Part shown: in pieces, positions 8,634-18,558 of the stretch
Layout of the letters: each line of letters starts with the position of its first letter
Numbering within the stretch: position 1 is the first letter of the stretch
Assembly (NCBI GenBank): GCA_963811225.1
Contig: CAWEQO010000003.1
Location: forward strand, 3,594-67,593
Length of the DNA: 64,000 nucleotides
Origin: CAWEQO01 sp963811225
Lineage (GTDB): Bacteria; Chloroflexota; Anaerolineae; Anaerolineales; Anaerolineaceae
Direction of reading: 5' to 3'
Program-made: the position numbers and the translations under genes
The notes under the pieces: model-generated
Databases searched by the model: none
What the model was told of the DNA's origin: nothing
The model's input: the letters and a program-made list of their open reading frames with translations, nothing else

Positions 8634-10019
8634 TCAATATGGTGTTTGGGATTGGTCTTCGATCAACATTTTGGCTTGCTCGAGTTGTTGTTTCACCGCC
8701 TCAGGCGCTGTGCCGCCAATCGCTTTGCGGCGCTTGACCGACTCGAGCGGGTCGAACAGGGTATACACGCTCTCGTCGAACGGGCCGAGACGCTGCCAAA
8801 CGTCGAGCGGGATCTGCTCCAGGCCGATGCTGCGCTCGGCGGCGAAGCGCACCGCCTGTCCCAGGACGGCATGCGCCTCACGGAAGGGCATGCCCCGGCG
8901 CACCAGCTCATCCGCCAGGTCGGTTGCCAGCATCGAGGCGTCGATGGCGGCGAGCATCCTCTCTTTGTGCACGCTCATGCTCGCCAGCGCGCCGGCCAGC
9001 ACCGGCAGCGCCGCCAGCAGGGCGCCGGTCGCCTGGAAGACCGGCTGCTTGTCCTCTTGCAGGTCTTTGTCGTAGCTGGATGGCAGGCCCTTGAGCGTCG
9101 CCAGCAGCCCGGTCAGCAGCCCGATCAATGTCCCGGCCTTGCCGCGCGCCAGCTCGAACAGGTCGGGGTTCTTCTTCTGCGGCATCAGGCTCGATCCGGT
9201 CGAGAACGCATCGGACAGGGTGAAGAAGCCGAACTCGGCGGTGGTGAACAGGCCGACCGCCTCGGCCAGCTTGCTGAGGTGCACGCCGGTCATGGCCGCG
9301 CAGAACAGGTACTCTGCCGCGAAATCTCGATCCGAGACCGCGTCCAGGCTGTTGGCCGCGGGGGCGTCGAAGCCCAGCGCAGATGCCAGGGCCGCCCGGT
9401 CGATATTGAAGGGCGTCCCCGCCAGCGCCCCGCAGCCCAACGGGCAGACCGCCACCCGCCGGCGCAGGTCGGCCAGGCGCTGGCGGTCGCGCTGCAAGGG
9501 CCAGAAGAAGCTCAGCAGCCAGTGCGCCAGCGTGATGGGCTGGGCGCGCTGCAAGTGGGTGTAGCCCGGCATGAGCGTGACCAGGTGCTGCTCGGCCAGC
9601 GCCGCCAGCGTGGACTGCAGACCGCGCAGGGCTTCGTCCAGCTGCGGCATGGTTTGCAGCAGCCACAGGCGGAAGTCCGTGGCGACCTGGTCGTTGCGGC
9701 TGCGCCCGGTGTGCAGCTTCCCGGCCACAGCGCCGGTCAGCTCCCCCAGGCGGCGCTCCACCGCCGTGTGGATGTCCTCATCGGACTCGGCGAAGGCGAA
9801 CGCGCCGCCGGCGAATTCCTCCGCAATGGCGTTGAGCCCAGCTGCGATGGCGGTGCGTTCGTCATCGCTGAGGATCCCGGCCTCGTGCAGCGCCCCGGCC
9901 CAGGCGAGGCTGCCCTGCACGTCCTGCGCCGCCAGGCGCTGATCGAAGGGCAGCGAGGTGTTAAGCTCCCAGGCTTGCGGGTCAAGTTTGCTGGTGAAGC
10001 GTCCGCCCCAGAGGGTCAT
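8634..10019 (-). CDS. argH: argininosuccinate lyase
   Basis: Last step of arginine synthesis: argininosuccinate to arginine and fumarate. Full length (461 residues), beginning MTLWGGRF, with HTGRSRND and the fumarase/lyase signature GSSLMPQKKNPD carrying the catalytic Ser loop. Start ATG has AAGGAG upstream. It lies 99 bases downstream of argG on the same strand, separated by an inverted repeat, so the two form a likely operon. Confidence 0.97.
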   Translation of the reverse strand: MTLWGGRFTSKLDPQAWELNTSLPFDQRLAAQDVQGSLAWAGALHEAGILSDDERTAIAAGLNAIAEEFAGGAFAFAESDEDIHTAVERRLGELTGAVAGKLHTGRSRNDQVATDFRLWLLQTMPQLDEALRGLQSTLAALAEQHLVTLMPGYTHLQRAQPITLAHWLLSFFWPLQRDRQRLADLRRRVAVCPLGCGALAGTPFNIDRAALASALGFDAPAANSLDAVSDRDFAAEYLFCAAMTGVHLSKLAEAVGLFTTAEFGFFTLSDAFSTGSSLMPQKKNPDLFELARGKAGTLIGLLTGLLATLKGLPSSYDKDLQEDKQPVFQATGALLAALPVLAGALASMSVHKERMLAAIDASMLATDLADELVRRGMPFREAHAVLGQAVRFAAERSIGLEQIPLDVWQRLGPFDESVYTLFDPLESVKRRKAIGGTAPEAVKQQLEQAKMLIEDQSQTPY

Positions 10020-10041
10020 GCAGGCTCCTTTTGTAAAGTTT

Positions 10042-10113
10042 GAGACGCAAAGGCGCGAAGAAGTTGATCAAGAAGGTCTTTTCGTTCCTTTGTGCCTTCG
10101 CGCCTTTGCGTTT
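10042..10113. repeat. inverted repeat between argG and argH
   Basis: Arms GACGCAAAGGCGCGAAG and CTTCGCGCCTTTGCGTT pair around an AT-richer centre. It resembles the inverted repeats inside the 141-bp triplicate at 31 kb (CGCCAAGGCGC arms), so it may belong to the same family. Lying inside an operon, it could be a processing or attenuation site. Confidence 0.65.
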
Positions 10114-10118
10114 AACGG

Positions 10119-11391
<1,273 letters not shown>

Positions 11392-11429
11392 GGTTCTCCT
11401 TTTTGATTGAAAGCAGGGAAAATAAAAAC

Positions 11430-11525
11430 AGCCCTCCGAGAAGGAGGGCTTTTGGGTTACCTGTGCAGGTAGTCTGGGCTTGCGCTTATCCGATCATCCA
11501 ACGCTGAAAGACCCGGCCTTCTCGG
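11430..11525 (-). promoter_or_regulatory. candidate transcription attenuator in the argG leader
   Basis: Between the promoter (11589-11616) and argG lies an intrinsic terminator: 8-bp perfect stem AGCCCTCC/GGAGGGCT (11443-11450 with 11430-11437) followed by GTTTTTATT (11421-11429). An upstream leader segment CCGAGAAGG (11517-11525) is perfectly complementary over 9 bases to CCTTCTCGG in the terminator (11436-11444), so an anti-terminator fold is possible. The leader is about 190 bases. The sensed signal is unknown and no T-box motif was recognised. Confidence 0.6.
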
Positions 11526-11588
11526 TGAGAGGGTGGGTTCGGTCGTCGAACGCGGGCAGTTGCAAGGATGTCAAACATATTAGGATGA

Positions 11589-11616
11589 ATTCTAGCACAG
11601 AAGCGGAGCGTGTCAA
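11589..11616 (-). promoter_or_regulatory. argG promoter
   Basis: TTGACA (11611-11616) and TAGAAT (11589-11594) are separated by 16 bases on the minus strand. This is the best sigma-70-type promoter in the window. It starts seven bases after the stop codon of an upstream gene remnant. Confidence 0.75.
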
Positions 11617-11622
11617 GCAGAA

Positions 11623-11748
11623 TTACTGCCCAAACTTATCTGGCGGGACGACGACATTGATGGCGAATATACGCCATTGGCCGTCCACTTTCTCCAACTT
11701 GGCTTCAAGATTACCGGTGATGCCGCCTGAATAGTTAACGATTCCATC
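11623..11748 (-). pseudogene. C-terminal remnant of an unidentified gene
   Basis: On the minus strand, about 40 codons are open from the stop of the 4Fe-4S protein gene to TAA at 11623-11625. They encode a protein-like tail (GGITGNLEAKLEKVDGQWRI, ending NVVVPPDKFGQ). There is no start codon and the upstream part is gone, replaced by the end of the oxidoreductase gene. The tail resembles the last strands of NTF2-like or similar small secreted domains, but no family is certain. Confidence 0.45.
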
Positions 11749-12666
11749 TCAACGCGCCAACAGCACCGGCAGGTTGCGCGGCAGGGCGGCCAGATAGTCC
11801 TGCATGTCCAGCACGTCCACCTTCTGCCGCAGGCCGTCCGGCAGTTCGTCCAGGGCGTGGCCTTTCAGCAGGAGGTCGGTTTCCTCCTCGCTGAATTCGA
11901 GGAAATCGGGCGCTCGCCGGATATATGGCTTGTCGACCGGGCAGGCCTGCTGGCAGCGCAGGCAGCCGTACAAGGTGTGGTGGGCGGTCGAGTCCAGCCA
12001 ATCCGGGAAGCCCCAGCGGGCCTCGGACTCGTTGAAGTAGGTCAGGCAGCGTTCAACGTCCAGCAGAAAGCGGTCAGAGCGGATGGCCCCGGTCGGGCAG
12101 GCCTGCATGCAGGCCTGGCAGCTGTGGCAGCGGTCCATATGCCGCACCGCATGCCACTCGCTCTCCTCAACAGGTAGATCGGACACCAGCGGGGTCAGGT
12201 TGAGGAAGCTGCCCATGCCCTCGACGTAGCAGATGTTGTTGCGCCCGTAGCGCGCTAACCCGCTGCGCACTGCCAGGCGTTTGTGCGGCAGCTGCGGTGC
12301 GCTGCGCACATGGTAGCCGCCGGAAGCCAGAACCTTGTTCAAGTCGTCCTCAATTCGGCGGGCTTTGTATTTGTAGACGTAGGTGCCGGGGATGATCACC
12401 GGGATGCGCCTCCCCTGCCAGCCGAAGTAGATTTCGATCTCGGCCGGTCCGGGCGAGGCAATGACGATCACGGAGCGCACCTCGAAATCCACCTCCGGCG
12501 GGTCGAAGGAATAGATGTGATCGAGGATGAAGCGCTGAAAGTTTGCCAGCTGTGCGTTTGCCTTCAGGTCGGCGAAGTCGGTCCGCAGGTCGTCCAGGCG
12601 CTGCACCGGCACGGCCGCCATCCGGCTGCCGCGTTGTTCGATTTCATGCGTTAGGGATGCAAGCAT
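11749..12666 (-). CDS. 4Fe-4S double-cluster oxidoreductase, QueG-like
   Basis: This 305-residue protein carries two ferredoxin-type cluster motifs, CHSCQACMQACP (about residue 179) and CLRCQQACP (about residue 234), at the spacing seen in epoxyqueuosine reductase and reductive-dehalogenase relatives. The region before them (AVRSGLARYGRNNICYVEGM) also matches that superfamily. It lacks the HEAT-like C-terminal extension of standard QueG, so a queuosine role is unproven. Start ATG at 12666 has GAAAGAGG upstream. It follows a luciferase-like flavoenzyme by 48 bases in a possible operon. Confidence 0.75.
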   Translation of the reverse strand: MLASLTHEIEQRGSRMAAVPVQRLDDLRTDFADLKANAQLANFQRFILDHIYSFDPPEVDFEVRSVIVIASPGPAEIEIYFGWQGRRIPVIIPGTYVYKYKARRIEDDLNKVLASGGYHVRSAPQLPHKRLAVRSGLARYGRNNICYVEGMGSFLNLTPLVSDLPVEESEWHAVRHMDRCHSCQACMQACPTGAIRSDRFLLDVERCLTYFNESEARWGFPDWLDSTAHHTLYGCLRCQQACPVDKPYIRRAPDFLEFSEEETDLLLKGHALDELPDGLRQKVDVLDMQDYLAALPRNLPVLLAR

Positions 12667-12714
12667 AATGGGTACCTCTTTCCCAACGGAGAGGGAATGG
12701 GTAAACTCTCTGGG

Positions 12715-13686
12715 TCACAGGACCGGCATCAAGTACCGGATGTACTCGTCCAGGCAGGCGGGGTCGCCGTTCAACGGCTGGAGCACGATCGAATCGACGC
12801 CGGTCTCCACCAGGCGGCGGACGGACGCGGCTGCCTGCTCGGGAGTCCCGGCTGCGGATAGGGCATCCAACCACGCGTCCGGCAGCTGCTCTGCGGCCTC
12901 TTCCGGGGTGTGTTCCTCGAAGAAGCGGTCGTAATCCGCCTGGATCCCCAGCAAGTCCAGCACGATCCCCGGCCAGGGCAGGCGTTCCACCAGCGCTTTC
13001 CGCATGGCCCGGCGGGCGGCTTCACCTTCGGGGTGGACTTTCGCGTCCAGGTTCACCACCACACGCGGCCGGCTGCGTCCGGCCGTGTCCATGCCCTGAC
13101 GGATGCTGCCCAGTGCCCAGCGCACGTAGGCAGGCGAGGACATGCTGGTCAGGATAACGCCGTCGCTGACGCGCCCGGCCAGCTGCAGGGTGCGCCGGCG
13201 TACCGCGCCGATGTAGAGCGGCGGGACTTCGTTGGGCGTCAGCTGCATCTGCACCTGATCCAGGTTCACCTGTGTGCCTTTCACAGTGACCATCTCAGCG
13301 CGCAGCAGCCTGCGCACGGCGTCCACCGTCTCTTCCACGGCTTTCAACGAAGATGGCGCGGCCGCCCCGATCTGCTTCATCCAAAAGCCAACGCCGTGAC
13401 CGAAACCGGGCATGAACCGGCCTGGGAAAGCGCGTGCCAGGGTGGTGATCTCCATGGCGGCGAACACCGGGTTGTAGGCCGTGACGGGCATGAGCCCGAT
13501 CCCGACCTTCAGGCGCTGCGTGGCCGCGAGCGCCACGGCAGCCGAAGTCAGCGCCCCCGGTAGGAAGCAGTCGTCCCACAGCCACAGCTCATCGAAGCCG
13601 GCGGCTTCGGCGCGCCGGGCGTAATCGGGCAGCGTTTCGGGTGGGAAGGCAGGGTGAAAGATCACCCCCAAGGCAGTGCCATTCAT
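12715..13686 (-). CDS. LLM-class flavin- or F420-dependent oxidoreductase
   Basis: This 323-residue TIM-barrel protein matches the bacterial-luciferase-like family: LPDYARRAEAAGFDELWLWD, GIGLMPVTAYNP and FGHGVGFWM near residue 97, LYIGAVRRRTLQLAGRVSDG near residue 160. Members use FMN or F420 in monooxygenase or dehydrogenase reactions. The cofactor cannot be fixed from sequence alone; the form lacking a separate reductase gene nearby would fit F420 (inference). Start ATG follows AAGGAG. Confidence 0.8.
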   Translation of the reverse strand: MNGTALGVIFHPAFPPETLPDYARRAEAAGFDELWLWDDCFLPGALTSAAVALAATQRLKVGIGLMPVTAYNPVFAAMEITTLARAFPGRFMPGFGHGVGFWMKQIGAAAPSSLKAVEETVDAVRRLLRAEMVTVKGTQVNLDQVQMQLTPNEVPPLYIGAVRRRTLQLAGRVSDGVILTSMSSPAYVRWALGSIRQGMDTAGRSRPRVVVNLDAKVHPEGEAARRAMRKALVERLPWPGIVLDLLGIQADYDRFFEEHTPEEAAEQLPDAWLDALSAAGTPEQAAASVRRLVETGVDSIVLQPLNGDPACLDEYIRYLMPVL

Positions 13687-13780
13687 AACGGCTCCTTATT
13701 TGAAGGAAAATGATGTGTGGAATGTATCGATTATACTGCGATGAGAAACGTGAGAACCTTAAGAAATGAAAAATCTGTTC

Positions 13781-13852
13781 CAGGGGCTGATTGAAAAGAA
13801 AGCAGAAATCGTACGTGTTGTACGATTTCTGCCTTCTTTAAATCAGCCCCTG
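13781..13852. terminator. long hairpin at the end of the copper ATPase gene
   Basis: Arms of 34 and 33 bases (13781-13814 and 13820-13852) are nearly complementary, with a 5-base loop. The hairpin starts four bases after the ATPase stop codon (13856) on the minus strand, so it should end transcription, although no U-tract is evident. Confidence 0.65.
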
Positions 13853-13855
13853 TTG

Positions 13856-16153
13856 CTACGCCGCCAGCTCGGTGCGCCGCAGCAGCTGGGCGTTGGCCGC
13901 CACGATGATCGTGCTGAGCGACATCAACGCCGCGCCGACCGCCGGTGACAGCACGAAGCCGATCGGCGCCAGCACCCCTGCCGCCAGCGGCAGAGCGATG
14001 ATGTTGTACCCGGCTGCCCACCACAGGTTTTGAATCATCTTGCGGTAGCTGGCCCGGCTCAGCTCGATCACGTTGACCGCATCCTCGGGGTTACTCTGCA
14101 CCAGGATGATCCCGGCCAACTCGACCGCCACGTCCGTGCCGCTGCCAATGGCGATGCCCACGTCGGCGCGGGTCAGGGCCGGAGCATCGTTTACACCATC
14201 GCCCACCATCGCCACGCGCTTGCCCTGGCGCTGCAGCTCGGTCACCTTTTGATCCTTGTTCTCGGGCAGCACCTCGGCGAAGTAGGTATCGATGCCAAGT
14301 TCATCGGCCACGGCCTTGGCGACCGCTTCGCTGTCACCGGTCAGCATGGCGACCTGGACGCCCATGTCGTGCAGGCGGCGGATCGCCTGTTTGCTCTCCG
14401 GCCGGATCACGTCTGCCAGGGCAAAGGCCGCCATCACGCTGCCGCCCTGCACTAGGTTGACCACGCTCTGGCCCTTGGCGCTGGCCTCGCGTTCGAAATC
14501 GGCCAGGTTCTCGGGCACGCGCACTTGCAGCGATTCCAGCAGGCGCGGCCCGCCCACGTACACCCGGCGGCCGTCCAGCTGGGCCTGCACGCCGCGGCCC
14601 TGGATGGCTTCGAAATCCGAGACGTCCGGCAGGTCCAAGCCGCGCTCCTCGGCGCTGCGCAGGATGCCCTGAGCGATGGTATGCTCCGAGTCGGCCTCGA
14701 TTGCGGCCGCCAGCGCCAGTGCCCGCTCTTCGCTGATGCCGTTGGCGGTGGCGATGCCCACTACGCCGAACTCGCCCTTGGTGAGCGTGCCGGTCTTGTC
14801 GAAGATCATCATGTCGATGTTGCGCGCCGCTTCCATCTCGACCCGGTCGCGGATCAGGATGCCGTTGCTGGCGCCCAGCGAAGTAGTGATGGCGATCACC
14901 AGCGGGATGGCCAAACCCAGGGCGTGCGGGCAGGCAATCACCAGCACGGTGGCGACGCGCGCCACGGTGTCTGCGTTGAAGCCGATGGCGATGGTCCAGG
15001 CGATGGCGGTGATGACCGCCACGCCCAAAGCGACGTAGAACAGCCAGCCCGCCGCCCGGTCGGCCAGCAGCTGCGTGTTCGACTTGCTCGACTCGGCCTC
15101 CTTGACCAGGCGCATAATGCCCGCCAGGGCGGTCTCGTCGCCGGTGGCGGTGACCTTGACGCGCAGGCTGCCGCTGCCGTTGATCGTCCCGGCGATGACC
15201 TGCTCACCGGGGCTTTTATCGACCGGCCTGGACTCGCCGGTGATCATCGACTCGTTCACGCTCGACTTGCCCTCCGCCACTTCGCCGTCGGCCGGGACGC
15301 TCGCGCCAGGACGCACCAGCGTCACGTCGCCCTTGTGCAGCTCGCTGACCGGCACCGTTTCGGTGCCGCCGACTGGCAGCACCCGCTCGGCCTCGTCCGG
15401 CATGAGCTTGGCCAGGGCGTTCAGCGCCCCGGAGGCCTGGCGCACCGAGCGCATCTCCAACCAGTGGCCCAGCAGCATGATGTCGATCAGCGTCACCAGC
15501 TCCCAGAAGAAGGTCGCGCCGGTGGGCAGGAACAAGGCCGCCAGGCTGTAGCCGAAGGCCACGATGATCGCCAGCGAGATCAGGGTCATCATCCCCGGTT
15601 GGCGGTTGCGCAGCTCGGGAACGGCCATGTTCAGGAACGGCAGCCCACCGTAGAAGAACACGATCACCGCAAAGACCGGCGTGATCCACTGCACGCCGGG
15701 GAAGGCCGGCAGGCTGTAACCCAAAAACGACTGGATGGATGGGCTGAACACCAACACCGGGATGGACAGCGCCAGCGAGACCCAGAACTTGCGCCGGAAC
15801 ATCTGCTCGTGCCCGGTATGGTCCACGTGCGCGCCGTGGCCTTCATGGCCCTCGTGACCCTCGTGACCCTCGTGACCCTCGTGCGCCATGTTGTGACCGG
15901 CATGATCGGGTTCCTCCTCGCGGCCGTGCTGCACCATCTCCATCGCCTCGCGCTGGATGCTCTCTTCCCCGTGTTGAGGGTGCTCGACCGGCTCGGCCTG
16001 GGCGGCGGTCTCGGCGGCGCGATCGACCGATACGTCTTGCTGCTGCTCCCGCTTGCGCCCGTCTTCGATTTCAAACGAACGCGCCTGGCCTTCCGGCTCC
16101 TGCGGTTCGTGCGTGTGCTGGTTGTGGCGATTGGGTGTGTCGTCAGGTTTCAA
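13856..16153 (-). CDS. copper-type P1B-3 ATPase (CopB-like)
   Basis: Pumps copper or silver across the membrane using ATP. The transmembrane metal motif is CPH (Cys408-Pro409-His410), typical of the CopB subgroup rather than CPC. Asp452 in DKTGTLT is the phosphorylation site, and MVGDGVNDAPAL the hinge. The N-terminus has no CxxC domain but a His-rich tail with five tandem HEG units (about residues 93-108), as in CopB. Length is 765 residues. The start is TTG at 16153 with AGGAGGG upstream. No copper regulator or chaperone gene lies beside it. Confidence 0.93.
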   Translation of the reverse strand: MKPDDTPNRHNQHTHEPQEPEGQARSFEIEDGRKREQQQDVSVDRAAETAAQAEPVEHPQHGEESIQREAMEMVQHGREEEPDHAGHNMAHEGHEGHEGHEGHEGHGAHVDHTGHEQMFRRKFWVSLALSIPVLVFSPSIQSFLGYSLPAFPGVQWITPVFAVIVFFYGGLPFLNMAVPELRNRQPGMMTLISLAIIVAFGYSLAALFLPTGATFFWELVTLIDIMLLGHWLEMRSVRQASGALNALAKLMPDEAERVLPVGGTETVPVSELHKGDVTLVRPGASVPADGEVAEGKSSVNESMITGESRPVDKSPGEQVIAGTINGSGSLRVKVTATGDETALAGIMRLVKEAESSKSNTQLLADRAAGWLFYVALGVAVITAIAWTIAIGFNADTVARVATVLVIACPHALGLAIPLVIAITTSLGASNGILIRDRVEMEAARNIDMMIFDKTGTLTKGEFGVVGIATANGISEERALALAAAIEADSEHTIAQGILRSAEERGLDLPDVSDFEAIQGRGVQAQLDGRRVYVGGPRLLESLQVRVPENLADFEREASAKGQSVVNLVQGGSVMAAFALADVIRPESKQAIRRLHDMGVQVAMLTGDSEAVAKAVADELGIDTYFAEVLPENKDQKVTELQRQGKRVAMVGDGVNDAPALTRADVGIAIGSGTDVAVELAGIILVQSNPEDAVNVIELSRASYRKMIQNLWWAAGYNIIALPLAAGVLAPIGFVLSPAVGAALMSLSTIIVAANAQLLRRTELAA

Positions 16154-16469
16154 TCAAATCCCTCCTCTTAACGGTCTGTAGAAATACGAAATACGAATCC
16201 ATCCGGTCTCAACGACCGGCTAAGGCTGTATGCTGGAATGCAAATGTGGATGCCGGCCGATTGCTGCCGTCGTTGATTGGCCCCCGTACTTTTATTATAC
16301 CGGATACTGAACCCAGCCCTCAAGCTGCGAAGCAAGGATAGTCTGGTGAGTCCCCACGCTGTGGATTGCAGCCCAACATGTCCCTGTGCCGGTTGATGTT
16401 TGGCGTTTCCGGCCCAAGTTCTCAATTGCCTTGTTATAATTCCCCCACACCACAACAGGAATGAGGCCT
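16154..16469. promoter_or_regulatory. divergent intergenic region with a promoter for the copper ATPase
   Basis: A minus-strand promoter is visible: TTGAGG (16318-16323) and TATAAT (16294-16299) with an 18-base gap, giving a leader of about 130 bases before the ATPase. A TATAAT near 16435 faces the methyltransferase gene. No open reading frame here is convincing. Confidence 0.55.
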
Positions 16470-17462
16470 ATGAAAACCAAATTCGCAAACTTCGCACTGG
16501 AAAACCGCGGCCGGCTGGCCATACCGATCGGCGTGTATGCCGGGCTGGAGATCACCGGGGCCAGCGTGCGTGCTGCCGTCTCCTCGGCGCAGGCGCAGGC
16601 CGAGGCCGTGCTGGCCCTGCGCGAGCGCTTCGATACCCCGGTCATGCTGACCGCCATGGACCTTTCGGCCGAGGCGGAGACTTACGGCTGCGAAGTGCGC
16701 ATGGCGGACGATGAGATCCCCACCGTGATCGGGCGGCGGGTGACGACCCTGGACGAGATCGCTGCCTTGCCCGAGCCGCAGCCCGGCGACTTCCGCACCG
16801 CGGTCCACCTTGGCGCGGCCCACCAATTGGTTGCAGCAGGCGGCGGCGCACCGGTTCTGGGCGGCATGATCGGGCCGTTCTCGCTGGCGGCGCGGCTGTT
16901 CGGCGTCAGCGAGGCCCTGCTTGCCAGCGCTGCCGAGCCCGAACTGGTCGAGACGCTGCTGGACAAGGTGACGCCCTTCCTGACGGCTTATGCGGCCGCC
17001 TTCCGGGATGCAGGCGCTGCGGGCGTGATCATGGCCGAACCGGCCGCCGGGCTGCTCTCGCCGCGCGGGCTGGGACGCTTCTCCTCGGCTTACGTGCGCC
17101 GGATCGTCGATGCGGTCCAGAGTGAGGATTTTGCCGTGGTGCTGCACAACTGCGGCGCCAAGCTGGCTCACTTGAACAAGGCGCTCGAATCGGGGGCCGA
17201 GATCTACCACTTCGGCGCGCCGATGGACATCCTGGCCGCGTTGGAGAGGGTCGACGGCAGCGTCATCCTCGGCGGCAACCTGGATCCGTCGGCCGTGTTC
17301 CGCTACGGCACGGTCGAGGGAATGCGCGCCCAAACCGCTGCACTGCTGGAAGCGGCGCGGCCTTATCGCGCCTTCATCCCCTCCTCCGGCTGTGACATTC
17401 CGCCCGGCACGCCGGTCGAGAATTTGGAAGCGTTCTACCAGACGGTGAGGGAAAGCGCGTAA
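16470..17462 (+). CDS. URO-D-family corrinoid methyltransferase-like protein
   Basis: This 330-residue TIM barrel belongs to the uroporphyrinogen-decarboxylase superfamily, closer to cobamide methyltransferases (MtaA, CmuA, MtbA). It has HNCG near residue 229 and a later SSGCDIPPGTP, giving the His-x-Cys...Cys zinc site used to activate a thiol acceptor. The decarboxylase N-terminal Arg pattern is not evident. Start ATG at 16470 is chosen over 16461 because AGGA then has proper spacing. No corrinoid protein gene is nearby, so its methyl donor is unknown. Confidence 0.75.
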   Translation: MKTKFANFALENRGRLAIPIGVYAGLEITGASVRAAVSSAQAQAEAVLALRERFDTPVMLTAMDLSAEAETYGCEVRMADDEIPTVIGRRVTTLDEIAALPEPQPGDFRTAVHLGAAHQLVAAGGGAPVLGGMIGPFSLAARLFGVSEALLASAAEPELVETLLDKVTPFLTAYAAAFRDAGAAGVIMAEPAAGLLSPRGLGRFSSAYVRRIVDAVQSEDFAVVLHNCGAKLAHLNKALESGAEIYHFGAPMDILAALERVDGSVILGGNLDPSAVFRYGTVEGMRAQTAALLEAARPYRAFIPSSGCDIPPGTPVENLEAFYQTVRESA

Positions 17463-17537
17463 AAAAAGCAGAAAATAGAAAGCAGAGAGCAGTCGGAACT
17501 AGGTTTCCGGCTGCTCTCTGCTTTCTCCTCCCCCAAA
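17463..17537. repeat. purine-rich inverted repeat, copy 3
   Basis: AGCAGAAAATAGAAAGCAG arm, core CGGAACTAGGTTTCCG, then the CT-rich arm ending CCCCCAAA. It sits between convergent genes and writes the last codons (ESREQPET) and stop of the EamA gene. Confidence 0.7.
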
Positions 17538-18410
17538 CAGCACCACCAGCACGCCCGCCACAATCAGGGCTGCGGCGGCGTAGAACAGCGGGCCGGGGAT
17601 TTCACGGAAGATCAAGTAGCCCAGGAACCCGGCGAAGATCGGCTGGTTGAGGTTGGTCACGCTGACCACCTGTCCGCGGAAGAATTTCAGCGAGTAATTC
17701 AAGATGGAATGGCCGAACACGGTCGGGATCAGGCCCAGCCCGAGCATATACAGCAGGTTGGAGAGCGAGTAGGCCTTGATCGGATTGATGAAGAAGGCTG
17801 CGGTGATCAGGCAGATCAATCCGGCGACCGCGTACAGCGGCACCATGTACAGCCACAGCGGCAGGCGCGCCCCGTTCTTGCGGCCCAGCGCCAGGTAAGC
17901 CGCGAAGGCCAGCATCGAGCCGAAGCAGATCAGGTCGCCGTGGAAGTTGGTGGGGGAGACGTGCAGGTTCGAGCCGGTCAGCAGCGCCATGCCCGCCAGG
18001 GTCAGCAGGGTGCCGTAGATCTCGCTGCGCAAGATGCGTTCCTGGAAGAACGCCAACACGAAGAACGGCATCACCACCGGCGTCAGGTTGGCGATCAGGC
18101 TGGCATTCGCCACCTGGGTCATGCGCGCCCCGATCACCCAGCTCATGAAGTGCACCGCCAGCAGCGCCGCCGGGGGTACGCTCCAGGCCAGCTGCTTCCA
18201 GCCGTACTCGCCCTGGAAGCGGGCCAGGTCGCGCAGGAACAGCGGCAGCAGCGCCACCGCCGCCACCAACAGCCGGTACGACGCCACCAGCAGCGGGTGC
18301 TCGTCGCTGGCCTTGATCATAATCACCGCCGTCGCCCCGGCCAGCACGCCAAACAGCAGCAGCAAAAAGCGCTGCAGTGTGCCGGTTGTACTTTTGATGG
18401 TGGTTTGCAT
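17499..18410 (-). CDS. EamA/DMT-family membrane exporter
   Basis: This 303-residue protein has about ten hydrophobic segments in two repeated halves, the EamA layout used for export of metabolites and amino acids. QVANASLIANLTPVVMPF in the first half and LNQPIFAGFLGYLIF in the second match the conserved helices. A TATCAT box lies 10 bases before the ATG at 18410 and no ribosome site is seen, so the message may have almost no leader. The substrate is unknown. Its C-terminal codons are repeat-derived. Confidence 0.85.
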   Translation of the reverse strand: MQTTIKSTTGTLQRFLLLLFGVLAGATAVIMIKASDEHPLLVASYRLLVAAVALLPLFLRDLARFQGEYGWKQLAWSVPPAALLAVHFMSWVIGARMTQVANASLIANLTPVVMPFFVLAFFQERILRSEIYGTLLTLAGMALLTGSNLHVSPTNFHGDLICFGSMLAFAAYLALGRKNGARLPLWLYMVPLYAVAGLICLITAAFFINPIKAYSLSNLLYMLGLGLIPTVFGHSILNYSLKFFRGQVVSVTNLNQPIFAGFLGYLIFREIPGPLFYAAAALIVAGVLVVLFGGGESREQPET

Positions 18411-18430
18411 CTCGGTCGGAATGATACCAT

Positions 18431-18558
18431 GGGGAGGGAGAATGGAGAATGGAGAATAGAGAGTAGAGAACAGGGAGCAGAGAGCAGAGAGTAGAGAGTA
18501 GTAAAAGCGCCCGCACCTGTGGACGCTTTTACTACTCTCTGTTCTCTACTCTCTCCCT
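18431..18558. repeat. purine-rich inverted repeat, copy 4
   Basis: Many GAGAATGGAGAAT and GAGAGTAGAG units, a core stem TAAAAGCG/CGCTTTTA, then a CT-rich arm. It spans the gap between the EamA start and the end of the WD40 gene, so it may terminate the latter. Confidence 0.7.

Noticed and set aside
11461..11580. T-box or SAM riboswitch in the argG leader
   Set aside because: Bases near GGGTGGGTTCGG on the plus strand resemble a T-box, but it is on the wrong strand for argG and lacks the ACCGCG tail.
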